Shown piece after piece: positions 1 through 5,086 of a stretch of DNA of 6,368 nucleotides. The stretch comes from Chromatiales bacterium. GTDB taxonomy: Bacteria; Pseudomonadota; Gammaproteobacteria; UBA6429; Thiohalophilaceae. Every line of letters starts with the position of its first letter. The first letter of the stretch is position 1. The DNA is taken from positions 1 through 6,368 of the forward strand of contig JAHEDB010000138.1 of NCBI GenBank assembly GCA_024641465.1, given 5' to 3'. The translations under genes and the position numbers were made by a program. The notes under the pieces are model-generated. The model made no database searches and had not been told where the DNA came from. It saw nothing but the letters and a program-made list of their open reading frames with translations.

Positions 1-593
1 AGGCCAATGAACGGCGCGCCTCGATCCTGGCCGTGGCCAAGGTGCTGTTCGCCGACAAGGGCTATAACGGCGTGGCGGTGGATGAGATCGCCAGACGGCT
101 GGGCGTCAGCCCGGCCGTCCTCTATCAGCACTTCCCCTCCAAGGAGGCGCTCTACGAGGAGGTGCTGAACCACACCTGCGAACAACGCCAGAGTTATATT
201 GAGGCGGCCCTCAACGGCCCGGATGATTTCGGCAGTGTGCTGGAACGCATGGCGCTGGTGTTTGCCGACAAACTGGCGGGCGACAGCGACTACCTGCGCA
301 TGGAGATGCAGGCGGCCCTGGAAGACGCCCCCACGGCGCAACGCTTTTTTGAAAACCGCTGGAAGTCGTTTACCGACTTCATCGAATTCAATATCACCGA
401 ACTCACGCAGAGCGGCCAACTCGGCCACGTCAACCCGCGCATCGCCAGCCTGATGTACCAGGGCGCGCTGCGCGAGGCGCTGTATGCCAAGGTGCTCCTC
501 AAGTCAGAACGCTACAAACAATTCACCCTGCCGGAACTCATCAAACTCACCACCCGCCTGTTTCTGAAATCGATCAGTTACCAGGCCGGTTAG
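1..593 (+). CDS. TetR-family transcriptional regulator, 5'-truncated by window edge
   Basis: This is a DNA-binding repressor of the TetR/AcrR type, which normally acts as a cytoplasmic dimer released from its operator by a small ligand. The frame is open from base 3 to the stop at 591-593, giving 196 visible residues. A GTG at 33 falls inside the first helix of the TetR_N domain, and the residues before it (ANERRASILA) already match the family, so the true start lies upstream of the window and probably only about ten residues are missing. The helix-turn-helix covers visible residues 26-45: DEIARRLGVS, then the recognition segment PAVLYQHFPSKEAL, as usual for the family. The remainder is a helical ligand-binding and dimerisation domain without recognisable specificity. 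The total length of about 200-210 residues is normal. Its target may lie to the left, outside the window. The family call is secure; ligand and operator are unknown. Confidence 0.93.
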   Translation, partial: ANERRASILAVAKVLFADKGYNGVAVDEIARRLGVSPAVLYQHFPSKEALYEEVLNHTCEQRQSYIEAALNGPDDFGSVLERMALVFADKLAGDSDYLRMEMQAALEDAPTAQRFFENRWKSFTDFIEFNITELTQSGQLGHVNPRIASLMYQGALREALYAKVLLKSERYKQFTLPELIKLTTRLFLKSISYQAG

Positions 594-710
594 GTATCCG
601 GTGGTCACAAACGGTGTTATTGATTCCCTCTCGAAAACTCAACAACCGAGCCTAAGGTCTAAACAGGGTAATAAAAACATCATTCAGGGAATCTCTGATT
701 TATCAATAAA

Positions 711-766
711 CGTAGGGTGCGCCCTGCGCACCGATAGGAGAAATGGTGCGTGGGACGCACCCTACG
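711..766. repeat. REP-like inverted pair of GGTGCG hairpins
   Basis: Two perfect 7-bp hairpins with 3-base loops lie in opposite orientation: 716-732 (GGTGCGC, loop CCT, GCGCACC) and 745-761 (GGTGCGT, loop GGG, ACGCACC). They are also halves of one larger imperfect inverted repeat: 711-732 against 745-766 match at 19 of 22 positions after reverse complementing, around a 12-base spacer. The outer 11 bases, CGTAGGGTGCG and CGCACCCTACG, are perfect. A GTAGGGTGCG head followed by a short palindrome resembles the REP elements that recur in many proteobacterial genomes and are mobilised by RAYT (TnpA-REP) transposases. No RAYT gene is in the window. Neither hairpin is followed by a T-run, so it is not a normal intrinsic terminator. 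The structure is directly visible; assignment to the REP/BIME class is inference. Confidence 0.8.
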
Positions 767-867
767 CTAGATTGTTCAGGCATTATCGGGATAACAGGCC
801 GGTTTGTTTGCATAACTGTACATAAGCACATGGTCGATAACACGTACTGGTGTATAGTTGTCAGGCT

Positions 868-871
868 GGAG
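868..871 (+). promoter_or_regulatory. Shine-Dalgarno site deciding the kinase start
   Basis: GGAG lies 8 bases before the ATG at 880. The alternative in-frame GTG at 850 has no such site and would only add a short non-conserved leader before the membrane helix, so the ATG is preferred. Confidence 0.7.
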
Positions 872-879
872 AACTATTG

Positions 880-2265
880 ATGCCGCGTTTACCTTTCAAA
901 TACCAGATCCTGCTCGGCCCCGTGATCATCGCCGCCACCCTGTCGGGGTTGATCTGGTTTAATCTCACGCAATTCCAGCAAATAAAATCCCAGAATGAGA
1001 CCATTCGCCAGTGGGCGCGCATCACCGACCGCATGCACCTCGCCATCTCCACCGGTCATAGCATGGTACGTCTGGCCACCTCACTGGCCAAAGGCAAAGC
1101 CGATCAGGACGACTTGCAGTTTACCTATCTGGAACAAAGCCGGATCTTTGCGGATAACATCCAGTACCCCGAATGTTTCGATCGCATGAGCAATGAAATG
1201 CGCAACATGATCAAGCAGGCCGAGCAAACGGTTCGTTATACGGACAATATTGACCCGCAAGAAGTGATCGGCACCCTCACTGCCCTCCTGCCTCGCCTGG
1301 AGCAACAGTACAACAGCTGGTGGGCGCTGAAGCGCGGCGCCTATATCGATTACTATGACAACGTACAATCCATCAACAACCGTTTATTGAATGTATCACT
1401 CTCGGTCCTGGCGCTATGCCTGCTGCTGGCCGGCGGTACGACCGTGTGGACCTTGCGCAGTACCAATTCACGCCTGCGCAAACTGGCCGGCGATGCCGAG
1501 GCCGTGTGCCGCGGTTCGCTGGCCGAGATCCCGCCACCGGACAGGATCATCGACGAGATCGACAAGGTCACCGAATGCGCCGCACGCATGACTAATCGCC
1601 TGCTGAAGGTCGTGGCGGTAGAAAAGATCCTGCAAGGCGCGGAAGATGAACGGCGCCGCATCGCCATGGATATGCATGACCAGGTGCTGGCGGATCTAAC
1701 CGCGATCAGTCGCAAACTCGAGACCGTCCGGCAACGGCCCGCTACCGAACACACCGCACAGCAAGAAGAAATCACCCAGTTGGAGGCGGAGCTGCGCGGG
1801 GCCATCCAGGGCATCCGCGAGGTGATCGATGATCTGCATCCACACAATCTGGAAATCCTCGGCCTGGCAGCGGCGCTGGAGACCCTCTGCCAGCGAATCT
1901 GCAAGGGCAATAACTGCCCGCAATTTTATCTCGGCATCGACCCGGACATCGACCGGCAACTGAACAAGCTACAGGCCATCACGCTGTATCGAATCTGTCA
2001 TGAGTTGATCCATAATATTATCAAACACGCAAAGTGCTCACGTTATGAAGTTAATCTACGCATGGATGACCAGACACTCAGTTTGATAATAGAGGATAAT
2101 GGGATCGGGTTTGATGCAAAGCTTGCCCCAGCCAACGGCCACGGTCTCGGCAATATCGAAGAACGCGCCAAGGCCATCAATGCCACTTGCCACTGGTCGG
2201 TATCGCGCTTTCACAGTGGCAGCCGCTTTGAACTAAATATCACCACCAACCCACTGGATAGCTGA
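880..2265 (+). CDS. NarX/UhpB-type membrane sensor histidine kinase (HisKA_3)
   Basis: This 461-residue kinase autophosphorylates a histidine and passes the phosphate to the response regulator encoded 3 bp downstream. Transmembrane helices at about residues 8-27 and 170-192 flank a mostly helical periplasmic region of about 140 residues, which may form a four-helix bundle like that of NarX. A HAMP-like linker follows (about 193-245), then the HisKA_3 box EDERRRIAMDMHDQ with the likely phospho-acceptor His266. The HATPase_c domain shows an N-box (HELIHNIIKHA, Asn379), a D-box (EDNGIGFD, Asp406) and a glycine loop (GHGLGN, 420-425), so it should be catalytically active. The glutamine of the DxxxQ phosphatase motif is absent: Ala271 occupies that place. 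The ATG start is supported by GGAG at 868. No signal-specific domain is recognisable, so the stimulus is unknown. Family and partner are secure. Confidence 0.93.
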   Translation: MPRLPFKYQILLGPVIIAATLSGLIWFNLTQFQQIKSQNETIRQWARITDRMHLAISTGHSMVRLATSLAKGKADQDDLQFTYLEQSRIFADNIQYPECFDRMSNEMRNMIKQAEQTVRYTDNIDPQEVIGTLTALLPRLEQQYNSWWALKRGAYIDYYDNVQSINNRLLNVSLSVLALCLLLAGGTTVWTLRSTNSRLRKLAGDAEAVCRGSLAEIPPPDRIIDEIDKVTECAARMTNRLLKVVAVEKILQGAEDERRRIAMDMHDQVLADLTAISRKLETVRQRPATEHTAQQEEITQLEAELRGAIQGIREVIDDLHPHNLEILGLAAALETLCQRICKGNNCPQFYLGIDPDIDRQLNKLQAITLYRICHELIHNIIKHAKCSRYEVNLRMDDQTLSLIIEDNGIGFDAKLAPANGHGLGNIEERAKAINATCHWSVSRFHSGSRFELNITTNPLDS

Positions 2266-2268
2266 ACC

Positions 2269-3012
2269 ATGACTGACACCCTTGCCATTGTCGTTGCCGA
2301 AGATAACCCGCGGGACATGGATTTCCTCTGTCAGCAACTCGGTAGTCACAGCCTGATCCGCACCACCACCGGCCGGGAGGCACTCAGCAAGGCCCTCGAG
2401 TTTGACGAACCCAATATCATCAGCGATATCCAGATGCCCGGCATGAATGGTATCGATCTGGCAAAAGAACTGTGGCAACAACGCCCTCAGGCGCGGATTG
2501 TCTTCTGGTCACAATACCGCGACGAATCCTATGTGCGGTCCCTGGCGCGCATGATCCCGCCCGATACGGTGTACGGTTTCGTCCTCAAGGACAATCCCAC
2601 CGAGACCGTCACCCGGGCCATTCATGCCGTATTCATGGACAATCAGTGCTGGGTCGATCCACGGGTGCGCCACGTACAGGCCCGCCTGCAACGCCCGGAC
2701 AGTTCATTGAGTGACGGTGAATATGAGGTGTTGATCGATATCTCCCTCGGTCTGACCGACAATGCCATTGCGCGGCGTCGTTATCTGTCACGGCGCGGTG
2801 TACAAAATCGTCTGCGCTCGCTGTATGACAAACTCGACGCCGATCACCTCAGCCCTAGCGCAATACAGCAATCCGACACGGTCAACATGCGTAACCGCGC
2901 CGTGTCCATCGCCCTGCGACGCGGCCTGTTAAATAATCCGGAGCTGGAAAAAGAAGAGCAGCTATTGCAACAATGGCTGAGTGAAGATCGACCCTGGGAG
3001 AAAAAGATCTGA
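2269..3012 (+). CDS. NarL/FixJ-type response regulator with divergent LuxR HTH
   Basis: This 247-residue cytoplasmic transcription factor is almost certainly the partner of the kinase just upstream. The genes are 3 bp apart with no strong ribosome-binding site between them, so translation is probably coupled. The receiver domain (about 5-125) keeps the acidic pair Glu11/Asp12, the phospho-acceptor Asp53 (SDIQMPGMNG), Ser81 at the switch Thr/Ser position and Lys107 (LKDN). The DNA-binding half begins near residue 146 (SLSDGEYEVL), with the HTH at about 160-188 (GLTDNAIARRRYLSRRGVQN). It is divergent from typical LuxR/GerE domains, with RRGVQNRL where PRTVKNHL is usual. About 14 extra residues (roughly 190-207) separate the recognition helix from the final helix (NRAVSIALRRGLL). 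A charged tail of about 25 residues follows. Targets are unknown. The gene ends one base from the stop of the opposing gene. Confidence 0.92.
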   Translation: MTDTLAIVVAEDNPRDMDFLCQQLGSHSLIRTTTGREALSKALEFDEPNIISDIQMPGMNGIDLAKELWQQRPQARIVFWSQYRDESYVRSLARMIPPDTVYGFVLKDNPTETVTRAIHAVFMDNQCWVDPRVRHVQARLQRPDSSLSDGEYEVLIDISLGLTDNAIARRRYLSRRGVQNRLRSLYDKLDADHLSPSAIQQSDTVNMRNRAVSIALRRGLLNNPELEKEEQLLQQWLSEDRPWEKKI

Positions 3013-3013
3013 C

Positions 3014-3739
3014 TCAGGCGCCGATGCTGGAATCCGGACGTGGTTCCGGTAGTGGCGCAGGTTTATTCTCAATCTCCGGTGCCGGTGCCGGGACGGCCTC
3101 CTCAACGGGCGGTGTCTTTTCCTGCAGGGCGTTGCAATAGGCCGGCGGAGTCTTGTTCGGATATCCAGCGACCTTATCCGTGTCATCCATCATCTTGCGC
3201 AAAAACTCCCGATACTGATTCCAGTGGGTCTTGACCGGAAAATTTATATACCGCTCCGGGATGATTCGCACATAGCCTTCTTGCCTGGCCTCAGTATTTG
3301 CCTGCCAGGCGCTATTACCCCAGACCCTGACTGCGGCATAAATGGCCAGCCGCGTGGTCGAATCCACATCCGAGTCCTGCATGATGATGTCAAACAATTC
3401 GTCGGCCTGACTCCGCGTGCAGCGTTGCTCCCAATAAAGAAAATCATGCACGATAGCGGCGCGGGTATATTCACCATGGCGGGGAAAAACGCTCCAGAAA
3501 ATCCGTGGCACCGAGGCGAAATCCGTGACAAAGCCGCGTGGCACGACGATCCTTTGTCCGGTATCACGCACGGAGAACACCAGATCATTACCCATCACCC
3601 AGAATTCCCCGTCATCAAACGGTATCAGTGTCGGCGGTTGTTGTACGGCGCAGGCACCGGCCAGCAGGAAAATCATTAACGAGACAAACTTGACAGTTTT
3701 GTGAAAACTTACTGACTTGAAAATCATATTTTTGTGCAT
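3014..3739 (-). CDS. Predicted lipoprotein with DUF1353 domain
   Basis: The product is 241 residues of unknown function. The N-terminus has lysines, a hydrophobic stretch (about 18-29) and a plausible lipobox, LLAGAC, with Cys30 as lipidation site, so export and membrane anchoring are likely. The body (about 38-150) matches DUF1353, seen mainly in phage and bacterial proteins: FVTDFASVPR at 70-79, the HDFLYW segment with His98/Asp99, and AAVRVWGNSAW further on. The Asp and His/Asp residues could form a metal or catalytic site, but no activity is established. The last 40 residues are rich in proline, glutamate and alanine and probably disordered. Typical phage DUF1353 proteins are shorter, as I recall, and lack both signal and tail. 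A second ATG (codon 5, 3725-3727) would keep the signal peptide; neither start has a clear Shine-Dalgarno site. The gene is convergent with the regulator and appears monocistronic. Confidence 0.82.
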   Translation of the reverse strand: MHKNMIFKSVSFHKTVKFVSLMIFLLAGACAVQQPPTLIPFDDGEFWVMGNDLVFSVRDTGQRIVVPRGFVTDFASVPRIFWSVFPRHGEYTRAAIVHDFLYWEQRCTRSQADELFDIIMQDSDVDSTTRLAIYAAVRVWGNSAWQANTEARQEGYVRIIPERYINFPVKTHWNQYREFLRKMMDDTDKVAGYPNKTPPAYCNALQEKTPPVEEAVPAPAPEIENKPAPLPEPRPDSSIGA

Positions 3740-3852
3740 CCGGCAACAATACTTGCAGCTAGTTCAGACCATAACGCCCGCCGGAGTTCAATTCGATGAG
3801 CGTTTCAATATATTAATCATTACTTATGTTAAATAAATTCAGACAAAAACCC

Positions 3853-3882
3853 TTGGAGTTTCCCCGTAATCTGGTCTAGAGT
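3853..3882 (+). promoter_or_regulatory. Candidate sigma-70 promoter for csp gene
   Basis: TTGGAG at 3853-3858 could be a -35 box. Two -10 choices follow: TAGAGT at 3877-3882 (18-bp spacer, 4 of 6 consensus bases) or TCTAGA at 3875-3880 (16-bp spacer, preceded by an extended-minus-10 TG at 3872-3873). Either places transcription start near 3887-3890, just before the leader hairpin, giving a leader of roughly 115 bases as expected for cspA-type genes. The match to consensus is moderate and the choice is inference. Confidence 0.3.
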
Positions 3883-3890
3883 ATAGCCAA

Positions 3891-4005
3891 GCTGCAGAAC
3901 GTGCAGCGGGTTTTGGTCGTTTCCATTTGTGTAACCTCCTGATTTCCCCGTTTCAAAGCCTGCAGCCAGGTTATTGTTTATTTATCTACATCAAGGTTTA
4001 GTAAT
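3891..4005 (+). promoter_or_regulatory. Structured 5' leader of cold-shock gene
   Basis: This long untranslated leader precedes the csp start codon. GCTGCA (3891-3896) and TGCAGC (3902-3907) form a 6-bp hairpin with loop GAACG. The same left arm, as GCTGCAG (3891-3897), can instead pair over 7 bp with CTGCAGC (3960-3966), so two exclusive folds are possible. A ribosome-binding site AAGG lies at 3993-3996, 9 bases before the ATG. Long leaders that refold with temperature are established for E. coli cspA. A match to the E. coli cold-box sequence was not found. Confidence 0.45.
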
Positions 4006-4209
4006 ATGGCTACAGGTACTGTTAAGTGGTTCAATGAGTCCAAGGGTTTCGGTTTTATCTCTCAGGACGATGGCGGCAAAGATGTGTTCGTGCACTTCAG
4101 CGCAATCAAGGGTGATGGGTTTCGTACCCTGAAAGAAGGACAAGCCGTCAGCTTCGACGTCGAGTCCGGCCCTAAAGGCCCACAGGCTTCTAACGTTATT
4201 CCCCAATAA
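4006..4209 (+). CDS. CspA-family cold-shock protein
   Basis: The gene encodes a complete 67-residue single cold-shock domain, the normal size for the family. Such proteins form a five-stranded beta barrel that binds single-stranded RNA and DNA and act as RNA chaperones or transcription antiterminators. The opening MATGTVKWFN, the RNP1 motif KGFGFI (13-18) and the RNP2 motif VFVHF (27-31) are all intact, including the aromatic residues that stack on bases (Trp8, Phe15, Phe17, Phe28, Phe31). The end, GPQASNVIPQ, is typical. The gene stands alone, with its own leader and an intrinsic terminator directly after the stop. Paralogues within one genome differ in induction (cold, growth phase or constitutive), and the sequence does not say which type this is, so no specific symbol is assigned. 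Confidence 0.97.
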   Translation: MATGTVKWFNESKGFGFISQDDGGKDVFVHFSAIKGDGFRTLKEGQAVSFDVESGPKGPQASNVIPQ

Positions 4210-4217
4210 GATATAAA

Positions 4218-4249
4218 CCGACCCCACCACCTGGTGGGGTTGGCTTTTT
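4218..4249 (+). terminator. Rho-independent terminator after csp gene
   Basis: A GC-rich stem starts 8 bases after the csp stop. ACCCCACC (4221-4228) pairs with GGTGGGGT (4233-4240) around a 4-base loop, and CCG (4218-4220) with TGG (4241-4243), including one G-T pair, extends it. Five T residues follow (4245-4249). It should separate the csp transcript from the cytochrome gene downstream. Confidence 0.93.
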
Positions 4250-4435
4250 AGCTTACTGATATTTCGGCCCTTGCTGTAGTCACCAGCAAGCAAGGCTGCT
4301 ACGGCTTAAAATTCCCCTCGTCAACGACCATTCACGGTGTCTATTGCCGTCGCCTCACGGTTTTGTTTGTTGCACGGCCCATTGCCGACCCTGATTTGTT
4401 CTATTCTTCTTACAGGCCATCAGAGGGAATTCATT
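4250..4435. other. Spacer between csp terminator and cytochrome gene
   Basis: No gene is seen. A 7-bp hairpin (CTTGCTG 4270-4276 with CAGCAAG 4284-4290, 7-base loop) has no T-run. TTGCAC at 4370-4375 could be a -35 for the cytochrome gene, but no good -10 lies at the proper distance, so no promoter is called. Confidence 0.5.
4423..4428 (+). promoter_or_regulatory. Shine-Dalgarno site deciding the cytochrome start
   Basis: GAGGGA ends 7 bases before the ATG at 4436. The open frame extends upstream to a weaker start at 4337, but those 33 codons lack a ribosome-binding site and precede the conserved b561 opening, so the ATG at 4436 is chosen. Confidence 0.8.
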
Positions 4436-5086
4436 ATGGGTCAAAAAATAAAGGTTTGGGATATTGCCACACGCATCTTCCACTGGTCCCTGGTCGTGTG
4501 TTTTTGTACAGCCTATATCACCGGTGAAGGTGAAAGCCTGCTGCACATCTACATCAGTTACATCATCATCGGCCTGCTGGCCTTCCGTCTGGTGTGGGGC
4601 TTCATCGGTCCCCGCTATGTTCGCTTCAGCAATTTTGTTCAGGGCGTCAAACCCGCCTACCAGTACCTGCAATCGATCCTGACGCACCGACCGATTTATT
4701 ATCTCGGCCATAACCCCCTCGGCGGCTGGATGATCGTCATATTGCTGGTCGCCCTGACCCTGACCAGTTGGACCGGGCTGGACCTGTATGCCCAACAGGG
4801 CAAGGGACCCCTGGCCTCGGCGGAAGACATTCGGATGGCGGCGGAACGAACCCGTGACAAAAATGCAACACACGATAGCGTGGAACAACGACTCGACAGG
4901 GACAATGAACAGGGCAGGGGAAAATGGCTGGAAGAGCTGCACGAGGCGCTGGCCAATCTGACCCTGCTACTGGTGCTGGTGCACATCGGCGGAGTTGTGA
5001 TCTCCGGCAAGTTACACCGGGAGAATCTTGCCAGGGCCATGCTGACGGGGTACAAGACCCCGCCCGATGACTTTAAAGCGGATTAA
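4436..5086 (+). CDS. Cytochrome b561-type membrane di-heme protein
   Basis: This 216-residue inner-membrane protein belongs to the bacterial cytochrome b561 / Ni,Fe-hydrogenase b-type subunit superfamily, which carries electrons between quinones and periplasmic or membrane partners through two b hemes. The family opening KVWDIATRIFHW is clear. Four membrane segments are visible, at about 14-30, 36-57, 96-115 and 169-190. Candidate heme ligands are His16 (first helix), His37 (second) and His169 and His183 (fourth), the usual four-histidine pattern. The segments FRLVWGFIGPRYVRF (50-64) and GHNPLGGW (91-98) are also typical. A charged, probably soluble loop of about 50 residues (118-167) separates helices three and four. 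No hydrogenase or c-type cytochrome gene is adjacent, so the electron partner is unknown. The stop overlaps that of the opposing helicase gene. A role in hydrogenase or another respiratory enzyme is possible but unproven. Confidence 0.9.
   Translation: MGQKIKVWDIATRIFHWSLVVCFCTAYITGEGESLLHIYISYIIIGLLAFRLVWGFIGPRYVRFSNFVQGVKPAYQYLQSILTHRPIYYLGHNPLGGWMIVILLVALTLTSWTGLDLYAQQGKGPLASAEDIRMAAERTRDKNATHDSVEQRLDRDNEQGRGKWLEELHEALANLTLLLVLVHIGGVVISGKLHRENLARAMLTGYKTPPDDFKAD

Larger units (their letters stand above)
594..879. other. Intergenic spacer between tetR-type gene and histidine kinase gene
   Basis: No convincing gene is seen here. The only open frame (GTG at 601 to 825) runs through the inverted repeat at 711-766, has no ribosome-binding site and resembles no protein family I know, so it is not called. 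No intrinsic terminator follows the tetR-type stop. A TATAGT at 853-858 could be a -10 element for the kinase operon, but the bases 17 bp upstream (ATGGTC) are a poor -35, so no promoter is called. Confidence 0.6.
3740..4005. other. Divergent spacer between DUF1353 lipoprotein gene and csp gene
   Basis: This spacer must hold promoters for both the lipoprotein gene (leftward) and the cold-shock gene (rightward). An AT-rich stretch at about 3806-3840 stands out from the GC-richer surroundings. The right half is the cold-shock leader, described separately. No short gene or recognisable small RNA is seen, and no leftward promoter of good quality could be picked. Confidence 0.6.

Noticed and set aside
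601..825. Short open frame (74 codons, GTG start) after the tetR-type gene
   Set aside because: It crosses the REP-like inverted repeat, has no ribosome-binding site and its product resembles no known family.
850..879. Upstream GTG start for the histidine kinase
   Set aside because: The GGAG site at 868-871 fits the ATG at 880, and the ten added residues are not expected before the first membrane helix.
1353..1910. 185-codon open frame on the minus strand inside the kinase gene
   Set aside because: It is antisense to clear HAMP and HisKA_3 coding sequence and its product is low-complexity Ser/Arg-rich, typical of a shadow frame.
3017..3058. Compound hairpin (GCGCC with GGCGC, plus an inner CTGGAA/TTCCGG stem) after the regulator stop
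   Set aside because: There is no T-run on either strand, the inner stem includes a G-T pair, and the site lies in the lipoprotein coding tail, so a terminator cannot be supported.
3224..3679. 151-codon open frame on the plus strand opposite the DUF1353 gene
   Set aside because: The minus-strand frame has a signal peptide and conserved motifs; the plus-strand product shows none and lacks a ribosome-binding site.
4270..4290. 7-bp hairpin between the csp terminator and the cytochrome gene
   Set aside because: There is no T-run, no second copy in the window and no link to the ribosome-binding site; it could be chance.
4337..4435. 33-codon upstream extension of the cytochrome frame
   Set aside because: The strong GAGGGA site before the ATG at 4436 and the conserved family opening right after it favour the shorter protein.
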